Assembly (NCBI RefSeq): GCF_014199295.1
Contig: NZ_JACIJH010000001.1
Coordinates: forward strand, 372,001-436,000
DNA: 64,000 nt
DNA from: Sphingopyxis panaciterrulae
GTDB taxonomy: Bacteria > Pseudomonadota > Alphaproteobacteria > Sphingomonadales > Sphingomonadaceae
Reading direction: 5' to 3'
Both the position numbers and the translations under genes were made by a program. Positions 56,291 through 64,000 of this stretch are shown here, in pieces. The notes under the pieces are model-generated. The model did no database searches. It worked only from the letters and a program-made list of their open reading frames with translations, and was not told where the DNA came from. Each line of letters begins with the position of its first letter. Positions within the stretch are counted from its first letter, which is position 1.

Positions 56291-57544
56291 TCATTGCTTC
56301 AGCCGCTCGACTTCATGGGCATACATCTCGTCGATATCCTCCTTCGCCGGTTTCGGCAGCTCGACCGGCGCATCGCGGGTTGGGAGGAGGACGACGGCGT
56401 TGCCGGGCGACACGACCGTGCCGTGCTGGTTCTCGACCCAGATATCCAGATGCACCTCGTTCCGGCCATCTTCCTGCACCTTCCTGCGGACCTTGCCTTT
56501 GATCCAATAGGTATCGCCGGTGTAGACGAACTTGCGGTGCTGGCACGACATTTTCCACAGCCAGCCGTCGTCGCCCATCCAGTTGGTGCAGAGGTTGGTG
56601 AGGAAGGTTTCACGCAGCCCGCCATAGTCATAGGGGATGGGGATGCCGAGTTCGTTCGCCCACGCCTTTTCCCAGTGCAGGCGCTGCACCGTATCGGGGA
56701 TGTTGAGCTCGTTGGGGGTATAGAGCCCCGGAACCTTGGCGCGGATTTTCCAGCTTTGGCGGAAGGCGCCCGGCGGGGTCAGTTGCATGCCCCAGCCGAC
56801 GTGCCAGACCACGATGTCGCTGGTACGCAGCGGACCGCGGACGATCGTCTGCAATTCCTCGCCCTCTATCACGTCTTCCCAATAGCGCGTCTCTGCGCCG
56901 CGCAGCGTTTCGGCGGCATAGCAGGCGTCGATCTCGTCGAGCTGATCCTTGGTATAGGGGGTCGGAAGGTCATATTCCTTCTTCTTTTCCTTCGATGCGT
57001 GGCGCTCGGCGCGAATCCAGGTGCCGCGCTGGATCGCGTGCAGTTCGTCGTTCTGGTTGCGATAGATATAGCCATTCACCTCGGACACGGTGCGCCCGGC
57101 AAAACCGCTTTTGTCGTTCACCTGGACGCCGATCAGGGCGAAGCGCTGCTTGAGCTGATCGCCAATCCGCAAAGGACGCCACCATTCGAATTCCATCTGC
57201 GCCTGATAGGAACCGAGCCCCGCCAGCGGGTCGCCCTTCATCATCGCCTTCACCTCGGGCGTGATCGGCGGCGCGTCGGATTCGCCCATGGTATAAAGGA
57301 AGTTCGGCGGCGCGATCAGGCCGCCCCAGCGTGTCTTCTCGCCATAATTCCTGTCGCACCACAGGGGGTTGTCGTCGCCATAGCCGAAGGCGAAATGGCG
57401 GGTCCCGTCCCAGGTCACCTCGTAATTGTGCGGCGGGGTCGGCTTGTTGACCTGGATGCCGATGCGCTCGCGCAGCTTGGCGATTCCCTCGTCGGTCAGG
57501 ACGCCATAGGTGTCGGGCAGGTCTTTCGTCTTGGCTTCGGCCAT
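56291..57544 (-). CDS. MaoC-like acyl-CoA dehydratase (FAS1-like double hotdog)
   Basis: A 417-residue protein with two hotdog parts. The N-terminal half (about 30-180) is of MaoC_dehydrat_N type, with HFAFGYGDDNPLWCDRNYGEKTRWGGLIAPPNFLYTMG, where GD.NPLW is the hydratase 2 motif. The C-terminal half has DVIEGEELQTIVRGPLRTSDIVVWHVGWG and the ligand-contact region HRKFVYTGDTYWIKGKV. The family hydrates or dehydrates bulky acyl-CoA esters, as in steroid side-chain degradation. It leads the MaoC-crotonase unit; the shared TAATCATATA element lies 77 bases before the ATG. Confidence 0.87.
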   Translation of the reverse strand: MAEAKTKDLPDTYGVLTDEGIAKLRERIGIQVNKPTPPHNYEVTWDGTRHFAFGYGDDNPLWCDRNYGEKTRWGGLIAPPNFLYTMGESDAPPITPEVKAMMKGDPLAGLGSYQAQMEFEWWRPLRIGDQLKQRFALIGVQVNDKSGFAGRTVSEVNGYIYRNQNDELHAIQRGTWIRAERHASKEKKKEYDLPTPYTKDQLDEIDACYAAETLRGAETRYWEDVIEGEELQTIVRGPLRTSDIVVWHVGWGMQLTPPGAFRQSWKIRAKVPGLYTPNELNIPDTVQRLHWEKAWANELGIPIPYDYGGLRETFLTNLCTNWMGDDGWLWKMSCQHRKFVYTGDTYWIKGKVRRKVQEDGRNEVHLDIWVENQHGTVVSPGNAVVLLPTRDAPVELPKPAKEDIDEMYAHEVERLKQ

Positions 57545-57621
57545 CTGTCCTCTCGCTTCGCTGTTCGATGTCTACCGGCGAATCCATGCAGGCGTCTGCG
57601 GGGTTAATCAAGTAAATTCTA

Positions 57622-57631
57622 TATATGATTA
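57622..57631 (-). promoter_or_regulatory. TAATCATATA element upstream of the MaoC-like operon
   Basis: The plus strand reads TATATGATTA, identical to 35639-35648; toward the MaoC-like gene it reads TAATCATATA then TAGA. It overlaps the last codons of the acyl-CoA ligase upstream, so the element is placed over the end of one gene to control the next. Confidence 0.55.
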
Positions 57632-59293
57632 TTTGTCCAGCAACCGGACCATCAGTTGCGTGAGTTCGGCCTTCTTGATCTTTCCCGATCCGGTTGCGGG
57701 CAGCGTCGATTCATCGAGCGCCACGATGCGCGTCGGCACCTTGAACGAGGAAAGCCGCCGCTTGAGTTCGGCGATCACCGCCGCCTCGTCGAGCGCGCGA
57801 CCGGGCGCCATCAGCACCGCGGCGGCGAGCAAGGTGTCGCCGTTCCTCGCCACGCCGACGACGCCGGCCTTCTCGATCCCCAGCAATCCCGTCATCGCGA
57901 GTTCGACCTCCAGAGGCGCGACGTTGGCGCCGTGAATCTTGATCATCTCGCCGCGCCGGGCCTCGAATTTCAGATAACCCTCCACGTCGAGCCGGCAGAG
58001 GTCGCCAGTGGGGTAATAGCCCTCGGCATCGAAGACCTCGTGCCGTTCGCGTCCGTTGAGGCTCTGCATCAGGCAATAGCCGCGCACGAGCAATTCGCCG
58101 ACTTCGCCGGCAGGCAGGGGGCGGCGCGTGACCGGATCGACGATCTTCAACTCGACGCCGGGCACCGCGCGCCCCTGCCACGACGGCCGGTCCTCGGGCA
58201 GCAATTCGTCGAAGCGCGCTGACGTATGCCCCCCCAGCGTTTCGGTCATGCCGAAGGTCCGGGCGAAGCGGGCTGCGGGATGGTGGATGGGGTCACCGAT
58301 CCGCTTCACCAGATGTGCGCTCAGAAAGCGTCCGTCGCGCGCAATTCCGGCCGTGTCCATGTTGAGCCGCACGACGTCGAGCTGCGCGGCCTTCAGGGCG
58401 TCCGATTCGCGCAGCACGTCGAACCAGCCGACGTCGCCTGCGAGCGCGTTGCCGCCCTCCTCCTCGATCAGCCGCGCGACGTTGGCGGGCGATCCGTCGC
58501 TTGTGGTGATCAGACAGGCGCCATTGTTCAGGCTATAGAAGAGCGTCGCAACGAAGCCCGCGACCCAGAACATCGCGCGCGTCACGATCACCCGGTCGCC
58601 GGGGCCGAAGGGGGTGAAGCCCATGCCCATCTGCCAGCTATGCCGCACCAGAGGGCCGTGGCCGTGGATCACGCCCTTGGGGTTCGCCGTGCTGCCCGAG
58701 GTGTGAATGATGCACGCCGGATCGGCCGGGGTCACCAATGCTTCGATCGAACGCAGCATCGCCTCGTCCACCACATCGCTGCCCGCCAGCAAGGTGTCGA
58801 AGGGCCGCGACCAGCACCGGCTGCCGGACCCGATGACGTGGATATGCCGCAGCCGCGGCGCCGCGGCCAGGTGGAGCGGGCCGTCACCTTGCCCGGCCAG
58901 CCCTGGCAGCGCCTCCTCGAGCCGCGAGAGATAATCGTGGCGCAGGAAGGCGTCGGCGACGATCAGTTGATCGAATTCGGCGTTGGCAAGCACCCAGGCG
59001 AGCTCGGGGGCCTGATAGAGCGTACTCAGCGGCCCCGCGACGGCGCCGATCCGTGCGGCGGCGAGCACGGCGATGACGAACTCGGGCGAAGGCGGGGCAA
59101 GGATGGCGATCCGCGCGCCCTTGCCTGCCCCCCGCTCGATCAGCGCGCGCGCGACGGCCGCCGACCGGCGGTCGAGTTCGGTGAAAGTCACGCGCAGCCC
59201 GTCGCGAACCAAGGCTTCGGCTTCGCCATGCTGTGCTGCGAAATGGCCGATCAGGCCGGGAACCGTGGGCGTGAAATGGGGTTCGGGGATCAT
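57629..59293 (-). CDS. AMP-dependent acyl-CoA ligase
   Basis: A 554-residue ligase: IIHTSGSTANPKGVIHGHGP (P-loop), FGMTETLGGHTSARF (A5), YYPTGDLCRLDVEGYLKFEARRGEMIKIHG (A7/A8), the hinge ANVAPLEVELAMTG and the catalytic Lys in LPATGSGKIKKAELTQ. It activates a carboxylic acid with CoA. The ATG overlaps the stop codon of the alpha/beta hydrolase gene (ATGA), so the hydrolase might release the acid that this ligase uses. Confidence 0.9.
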   Translation of the reverse strand: MIPEPHFTPTVPGLIGHFAAQHGEAEALVRDGLRVTFTELDRRSAAVARALIERGAGKGARIAILAPPSPEFVIAVLAAARIGAVAGPLSTLYQAPELAWVLANAEFDQLIVADAFLRHDYLSRLEEALPGLAGQGDGPLHLAAAPRLRHIHVIGSGSRCWSRPFDTLLAGSDVVDEAMLRSIEALVTPADPACIIHTSGSTANPKGVIHGHGPLVRHSWQMGMGFTPFGPGDRVIVTRAMFWVAGFVATLFYSLNNGACLITTSDGSPANVARLIEEEGGNALAGDVGWFDVLRESDALKAAQLDVVRLNMDTAGIARDGRFLSAHLVKRIGDPIHHPAARFARTFGMTETLGGHTSARFDELLPEDRPSWQGRAVPGVELKIVDPVTRRPLPAGEVGELLVRGYCLMQSLNGRERHEVFDAEGYYPTGDLCRLDVEGYLKFEARRGEMIKIHGANVAPLEVELAMTGLLGIEKAGVVGVARNGDTLLAAAVLMAPGRALDEAAVIAELKRRLSSFKVPTRIVALDESTLPATGSGKIKKAELTQLMVRLLDK

Positions 59294-60132
59294 GCTGCCT
59301 CCAGCCAGTCGATCATCGCTTGATGGAAAGCGCGCCCGCCACGATGCAGGCTGATATTGTGCCCGGTATGGAGCTCGAAGCGCACCAGGTTGCGGGCGTT
59401 GCCTGCCAGATCGGCGCGAGCCTCCGCCGCGATTTCTTCGCTCACGATCGAGCTCGCCTCCTCCGCCGCGAAACTCAGCCGCACGGGCAGGGCGATCCGT
59501 CGCATGACGGCGGGCAGGTCGCGCGGAGCGCTGGCCGCATCGGGCAATTCGGCTCCGGGCACCGGGGTGCGCAGCGTCGCATCATAGGCGAGCGCCTCGG
59601 CGGTGAAATCGCCCTCGGCGCCGAAAAACGCCTGACGCGCATGGTCATCGCCGAGGGCCGGGAAATGCGTCGCGCCCTCCGCCAGCCGCCGCCCGTCGAG
59701 AGCGGCCTGCATCGGGGCGGCATAGCGCAGCGGCACGCCGCAAACGTCGATCGCGGCGATGCTGTTCGCCGCACCGGGCCGGGCGGCCGCGATCAGCGCC
59801 AATATGCCGCCCATCGAATGACCGGCGAGCAGCAGCGGCGGACCGCCTTCCCGTGCGCGCAATTGCTCGGCGAGATCCAGCACGACCGTCGCCTGCTCGG
59901 CGAGCGGCATCGGGCGGGCGAAGGCAGCGCCATAGCCCGGCCGGTCGATCGCCACGCCGAGATGCCCGCGCGCCGCCGCCACGTCGAGCAGCGAGGTCGG
60001 GGAGAAATCCCAATAGCCGGCCCCAGAGCCGCCGCCGTGCAGCGCAAGGACGATGCCTTTCGGCGCACCGGCCGGCTGCCGTTCGCGCGCGGATAATGCC
60101 AGCTCGCCTACGCGATAGACTGTATCCCCCAT
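59290..60132 (-). CDS. Alpha/beta hydrolase
   Basis: A 280-residue alpha/beta hydrolase: oxyanion region LALHGGGSGAGYWDFS (about 29-44), nucleophile Ser106 in LLAGHSMGGILALIAA and a terminal His in HTGHNISLHRGG. It likely cleaves an ester, lactone or CoA ester. The start MGDTVYRVGE follows GGGAGAGG. It is divergent from the P450 gene, with the AT-rich GATGATATATAC (60191) between. Confidence 0.86.
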   Translation of the reverse strand: MGDTVYRVGELALSARERQPAGAPKGIVLALHGGGSGAGYWDFSPTSLLDVAAARGHLGVAIDRPGYGAAFARPMPLAEQATVVLDLAEQLRAREGGPPLLLAGHSMGGILALIAAARPGAANSIAAIDVCGVPLRYAAPMQAALDGRRLAEGATHFPALGDDHARQAFFGAEGDFTAEALAYDATLRTPVPGAELPDAASAPRDLPAVMRRIALPVRLSFAAEEASSIVSEEIAAEARADLAGNARNLVRFELHTGHNISLHRGGRAFHQAMIDWLEAA

Positions 60133-60226
60133 CCTCTCCCTCCCGATCCGCCTTGCTTTTGCGGCGCTTGCATTTCGGTATAAACAGATAGATGATATAT
60201 ACAACAATCAGGCAGCGGAGCAGGAT

Positions 60227-61435
60227 ATGAACAGCCCCATTCCCCTATTGACCCCCAAGCCGGGCCATGTGCCCGACGAACTGGTCGTCGACTACGACTA
60301 TGTCCGCCCGGCGGGGATGGAGGAAGTCGGCGTCTACAATGCCGTGAAGCGCCTGCACGACGGCCCCGACATCATCTGGTCGCCGCGCCACGGAGGTCAT
60401 TGGATGGTCACCCGCGCCGAGGATATCCGCTTCGTTCAGGAGAATTACGAAATCTTCAGCCACGAGGAATTCATGATTCCACGCACGCTGATGCCGCTGA
60501 AACCGCTTCCGCTCGCGGTCGATCCGCCGATGCACGCGCGCTATCGCGCGGTGATCAATCCCGGCTTCATGCCAGGCAAGGTCGCGAAGATGCGTGATGA
60601 TGCGCGCGACCTGACGATCGAACTGATCGAGAAGATGAAGCCCAACGGCGGCTGCGAGTTTCTGGGCGAATTCGCGCGCGTGATGCCGGTGACGATGTTC
60701 CTCCGCATCGTCGACCTGCCGCTCGACCGCCGCGAGGAATTCGTCGAATGGGGCATCGCGATCATGTCCTCCTACGATCCTGCCGATCGCATGGCGGCGC
60801 AGATGCGCGTGCGCGAATATCTGAAGACGGTTCTCGACGAACGCGATCAGGGCGAGGGCGACGACCTGCTGACCCGTGTTGCCGCATGGCGCCGCAATCC
60901 GCGCTTCCAGTCGGAGGAGGAGGTGCTCTCGATGGCGACGCTGCTCTTTGCGGGCGGGCTCGATACGGTGGCGTCGGAGCTTTCCTACATCACCCATCAT
61001 CTTGCCCGGCATCCCGAACAGCAGCGCCGCCTGCGCGAGGAGCCTGAGATCATTCCTGCCGTGCGCGAGGAGTTTCTCCGCCGTTTCGGCCTGTCGAACA
61101 CCGGGCGCATCCTGACGCGCGACTTCGAATATAAGGGCGTGCTGTTCAAGAAGGACGAGATGATCATGGTCCCCAACAATCTGTCGGGGATCGACGATCG
61201 CATGTACGACCGGCCGATGGAGGTCGATTTCGACCGCAACGCCCCGTCGCACAACACCTTTGGCAATGGCCCGCACAAATGTGTCGGCGCCCATCTCGCG
61301 CGTGCGGAGATCGACGTTTTCCTCGAGGAATTCATGACCCGCATCCCCGAGTTCCGCCTCGATCCGGAACGCAAGAATATCGAGCATTGCGGCTCGGTTC
61401 CTGGGTTCGACGAATTATATCTGCGCTGGGATTGA
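60227..61435 (+). CDS. Cytochrome P450, P450cam (CYP101)-like
   Basis: A 402-residue class I P450. It matches P450cam along its length: HVPDELVVDYD at the start, GGHWMVTRAEDI, the I-helix LFAGGLDTVASEL, the K-helix EEFLRRFG, RILTRDFEYKGVLFKK, NLSGIDDR and the haem loop FGNGPHKCVGAHLAR with Cys352. The camphor-binding Tyr96 region is changed (IPRTLMPLKPLPLAVDPP, one residue shorter, no Tyr), so camphor is not the substrate. It should hydroxylate a terpenoid- or steroid-like compound. No ferredoxin or ferredoxin reductase gene is near; the reductase at 27422 is a possible partner. It overlaps the convergent ligase by 21 bases at its 3' end. Confidence 0.93.
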   Translation: MNSPIPLLTPKPGHVPDELVVDYDYVRPAGMEEVGVYNAVKRLHDGPDIIWSPRHGGHWMVTRAEDIRFVQENYEIFSHEEFMIPRTLMPLKPLPLAVDPPMHARYRAVINPGFMPGKVAKMRDDARDLTIELIEKMKPNGGCEFLGEFARVMPVTMFLRIVDLPLDRREEFVEWGIAIMSSYDPADRMAAQMRVREYLKTVLDERDQGEGDDLLTRVAAWRRNPRFQSEEEVLSMATLLFAGGLDTVASELSYITHHLARHPEQQRRLREEPEIIPAVREEFLRRFGLSNTGRILTRDFEYKGVLFKKDEMIMVPNNLSGIDDRMYDRPMEVDFDRNAPSHNTFGNGPHKCVGAHLARAEIDVFLEEFMTRIPEFRLDPERKNIEHCGSVPGFDELYLRWD

Positions 61436-63274
61436 CGGGCGAGCGGGGAAGATCGCCTCGCCGCGATAGAGCGCTTCGACATCGGCGACGCGCCGGCGCT
61501 GAACTTCCCGCTGATTGATATAACCCTTGTCGGCGATCTCGTCGCCGGCGGGCGCATCGGCCAGCAGACGCAGCGCCGCAACCCGTCGCGACTGGCCGCC
61601 GGCGCCGGCATTATGTACAGCAAGCCGTTCGGCAAGATGGCCGGTCACCGCCGGATGTACCGCGAGCGATCCGGCGTCGATCCCGGCGCCGGCGATCCGA
61701 CGCGCGTCGGCGGCGCGCAGCCAGCCGAGGGCGCGTAGCTCGCCGCGGCCTTCGCCGACGATGACGATGTCCTGCAGCAGGTCGAGCGTGTCGAGCAACG
61801 CCATGCGCAGCGCGCCGACATGGACCCATGTTCCCGACAGAAGCTTGAAATTCTCGGTTACCCGCCCGTCGAAGGCGAGTCCCAGTTCCGGTCGGGCGGG
61901 GTCGACGAAGCGTGCGGCGTCGCCCGTGCGATAAAAGCCTTCCTCGTCGAATGCCGCGGCGGTCGCCTCCGCGTCTTCCAGATAGCCGGGCGTCACGGTG
62001 AGCCCCTTGACGCGAATTTCCAGCCGGCCGCCGACAGGCGCGAGTTTCACGACGTTGCCGGCGAAGGGCAGGCCGATCGCGCCGGTGGTTTCGAGCGGGC
62101 GGCCGACAATCGTCGTGCCCTGTGTCTCGGTAGTGCCATATTTGGTGATGATCGGGATGCGGCGTCCCGTCGCGGCCACCGCGAGCGCTTGCAGTCGGCG
62201 GAAGACATCCTCCGACAGTCCCGCCGCGCCGTAACTCAGAAACCGGAGTTCGGCGAAGAAATGGTCGCGCAAAGCGGCGTCGGCCTCCATCGCGCCTACC
62301 AGCTCCGAAAAGAAGATCGGCGTCGAATTATATTCGGTGAGGCGGATCTCGCGCAGGTTGCGGATCGTCTCGGCGAACTGTCCCGGCAGCGGCCGGCCGT
62401 CGTCGATATAGAAGCACGCCGCCTCGTTGAGCACGTCGGCTGGCAGCGTGTTGTTGCCGCCGACATGGCTCCACGGCACCCACGCAAGGAAGGCGCGCGC
62501 CTGCGTTTCACGGTCGGGCTCCTCGTACATCGCCTGGTGCTGCGCGACGATGCCGGTCAGGATGCGTTGCGTCTGGATCACCGCCTTGGGCTTGCCGGTG
62601 GAGCCCGAGGTGAAGATGGTCTTGGCGTGCGTGTCCGGGGTGATCGCGGTCATCGAGGCGTCGACGGCGCCGGTCGGAACCGCGGCGAGCAGATCGGCGA
62701 GGGCGACGGTCTCGCCCTCCGGCGCGGCCTCGTCGGTGACGAGGATCAGCGCCGAATCCTCCTCGCGCAGCGCGCGCATCGCGGGCAGGAAGGTGCGCCA
62801 GTCGTCGGCATAGATCAGCCGGGGGCGGCAGATGGCGAAGCAATGGCGGAGCCGCGCAAAATCCTCGCCCGCGATCGAATAGTTGACCGACACCGGCGCA
62901 TAGGGCGCCCGCGCCATCTGCGCCGCGAGATTCACCACCATATGTTCGGGACTGCCGCCCGACAGCACCATCACCGATGCGTCGAGGCCGATACTGCGAT
63001 CGAGCAAGGCCTGCGTCAGCGCGCGCGCCTGCGTCAGCGCCTGACCGTAGGTCAGCCGCCGCCAGTCGCCGCGGCTGCCGTCGGCAAGGCGTTCGCGGCG
63101 CGCGACGAAAGGGCGGTCGGGAAAGCGTCGCGCGCGATCCACGAACAGATGCGGGATCGATGGCCAGAGCGTCGGCAGGTCGTAGCCGGGCGTGATCAGC
63201 ACCGAACCGTCGCCGCGAAATTCGAAACGGCAACCATCCGGCTTGAAGGGGAGGGCGGCATAGTCCACCATCAC
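61415..63274 (-). CDS. Feruloyl-CoA synthase-like AMP-binding ligase
   Basis: A 619-residue ligase of the feruloyl-CoA synthase branch: TIFTSGSTGKPKAVIQTQR (P-loop), ITKYGTTETQGTTIV (A5), FYRTGDAARFVDP and LAFDGRVTENFKLLSGTWVHVGALR (A7-A8, as in feruloyl-CoA synthases), and the terminal Lys in GDEIADKGYINQREV. Longer than typical acyl-CoA ligases because of the extra N-terminal 50 residues common in this branch. The aromatic acid preference suggested by the branch is a family inference. Its end overlaps the end of the P450 gene. Confidence 0.9.
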   Translation of the reverse strand: MMVDYAALPFKPDGCRFEFRGDGSVLITPGYDLPTLWPSIPHLFVDRARRFPDRPFVARRERLADGSRGDWRRLTYGQALTQARALTQALLDRSIGLDASVMVLSGGSPEHMVVNLAAQMARAPYAPVSVNYSIAGEDFARLRHCFAICRPRLIYADDWRTFLPAMRALREEDSALILVTDEAAPEGETVALADLLAAVPTGAVDASMTAITPDTHAKTIFTSGSTGKPKAVIQTQRILTGIVAQHQAMYEEPDRETQARAFLAWVPWSHVGGNNTLPADVLNEAACFYIDDGRPLPGQFAETIRNLREIRLTEYNSTPIFFSELVGAMEADAALRDHFFAELRFLSYGAAGLSEDVFRRLQALAVAATGRRIPIITKYGTTETQGTTIVGRPLETTGAIGLPFAGNVVKLAPVGGRLEIRVKGLTVTPGYLEDAEATAAAFDEEGFYRTGDAARFVDPARPELGLAFDGRVTENFKLLSGTWVHVGALRMALLDTLDLLQDIVIVGEGRGELRALGWLRAADARRIAGAGIDAGSLAVHPAVTGHLAERLAVHNAGAGGQSRRVAALRLLADAPAGDEIADKGYINQREVQRRRVADVEALYRGEAIFPARPSIPAQI

Positions 63275-63299
63275 CCGATGCGATGCGCGCGCCGGGCGA

Positions 63300-64000
63300 T
63301 CAAGCCGCTTCGAGCAATTTCTTGAGTTCGGGCTGACTCGGCTTCATCGACGGGGTGCGCGGAAAATCCTGTACCTCCAGCAATTTCGTCGGCACCTGAT
63401 AGGCGGTCAGCCGCTCGCGCAGGAAGGCGCGCAGCTCGTCGGCGCTCACCGTCCGGCCCGATTTCACGCGATAACCGGCAGCGGGAACCTGCCCGAGCCG
63501 CGGATCGGGCAATGCGACGACGCAGGCTTCGAGCACCGCGGGATGCGCCTCGATCGCCTTCACCACATCGTCGGGGATGATCTTGAACCCGCCGCGAATG
63601 ATCGCATTGTCCGCGCGGCCGAGAATCCACAGGAACTGGTCTTCGTCCATACGCGCGAGGTCGGTCGTCCGTACCCAGTTCCTGCCGTCGCCCAGATGGT
63701 GCGCACGTAGTTCGAGCAGTCCTTTTTCGCCATAGGGCAGAGGCTCGCCGCTTTCTGCGTCGACAATGCGCCCTTCGACGCCGGGATTCATCTTGCCCAC
63801 ACTGCCGCGCCGCTGTTCCCCCGACTTCAGGAAATCGGGAAGCGTCCAGCCCGCGACGCCGCCGGCAAATTCGGTCGCGCCGTAATTCTGCAGCACCGGA
63901 ATACCGAAATGCTTGTGGAACTGATCGGCAAGTTCGGGGTCGAGCGGCGCGGTCGAGGTACGGAAGGCGACGAGGCTCGACAGCGCCTCCTTCGGCACCT
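63300..64000 (-). CDS. AMP-dependent acyl-CoA ligase, C-terminal part (5' cut by window)
   Basis: The last 233 residues of an acyl-CoA ligase; the N-terminal part and P-loop lie beyond the window. LQNYGATEFAGGVAGWTLP (A5), RTTDLARMDEDQFLWILGRADNAIIRGGFKI (A7/A8), the hinge and the terminal TPSMKPSQPELKKLL with the catalytic Lys are visible. The codon at 63998 is inside the gene, not its start. It precedes the feruloyl-CoA synthase-like gene by 25 bases on the same strand, so the two ligases are probably co-transcribed. Confidence 0.85.
   Translation of the reverse strand, partial: VPKEALSSLVAFRTSTAPLDPELADQFHKHFGIPVLQNYGATEFAGGVAGWTLPDFLKSGEQRRGSVGKMNPGVEGRIVDAESGEPLPYGEKGLLELRAHHLGDGRNWVRTTDLARMDEDQFLWILGRADNAIIRGGFKIIPDDVVKAIEAHPAVLEACVVALPDPRLGQVPAAGYRVKSGRTVSADELRAFLRERLTAYQVPTKLLEVQDFPRTPSMKPSQPELKKLLEAA

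Noticed and set aside
29391..64000. Accessory region considered as a prophage or integrative conjugative element
   Set aside because: No integrase, structural, replication or conjugation genes are present; all genes are metabolic, transport or regulatory.

Overview
The window looks like a chromosomal segment of a Sphingomonadales alphaproteobacterium, most likely Sphingopyxis-like. This rests on the high GC content, the dense short operons with 4-base ATGA overlaps, the alphaproteobacterial glnK-amtB unit, the TonB-dependent receptor, and families common in sphingomonads (DUF1214, sulfotransferase-fold, P450cam-like CYP). The assignment is by gene content only; no rRNA or other phylogenetic marker is present.

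Positions 1-28.9 kb are mostly core chromosome. They hold the end of an Atm1-type ABC exporter, a beta-propeller phytase, a KefB-like K+/H+ antiporter, RecQ, two small conserved proteins, a sterol-desaturase-family protein, a GMC oxidoreductase, a winged-helix regulator divergent from a VOC protein, glnK-amtB with a recognisable sigma-54 promoter, an EEP nuclease, DUF2007/PNPOx-like/DUF924 proteins, two secreted unknowns, TldD, a zinc-finger protein, an ABC-2 ATPase, NadB, an M20 amidohydrolase with an acyl-CoA dehydrogenase, an M19 dipeptidase, a TlpA thioredoxin and an adrenodoxin-reductase-like flavoprotein. Its intergenic gaps carry at least four families of palindromic paired repeats, in two places nested inside one another.

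tRNA-Gln(CTG) at 28.91 kb marks an abrupt change. Just beyond it lies a MarR-like gene start that runs out after about 28 codons. I see no copy of the dispersed repeats from there to 64 kb. The last 35 kb read as an accessory catabolic region: nitronate monooxygenase, Gfo/Idh oxidoreductase, Zn-alcohol dehydrogenase, SDR, four acyl-CoA ligases, three enoyl-CoA hydratases, a MaoC-like dehydratase, a thioesterase, an alpha/beta hydrolase, a P450cam-like CYP, a TonB receptor followed by a secreted arylsulfatase, a second sterol-desaturase-family enzyme, and LuxR, TetR and LysR regulators. The gene set fits uptake of a sulfated or hydroxylated hydrophobic compound (terpenoid-, steroid- or aryl-alkanoid-like), desulfation outside the cytoplasm, hydroxylation, CoA activation and beta-oxidation-like shortening. 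The substrate cannot be read from the sequence.

The most unusual feature is a module that occurs twice: an alcohol oxidoreductase, a sulfotransferase-fold protein and a DUF1214-type protein (ADH-ST-VOC-DUF1214 on the minus strand, ligase-SDR-ST-DUF1214-thioesterase on the plus strand). Also notable are a TATATGATTA-type element at the heads of several of these operons, an APH-kinase/tyrosine-phosphatase pair, a lipoyl-less E2 acyltransferase core, and a tiny 14-codon gene-like unit between two terminators downstream of amtB.
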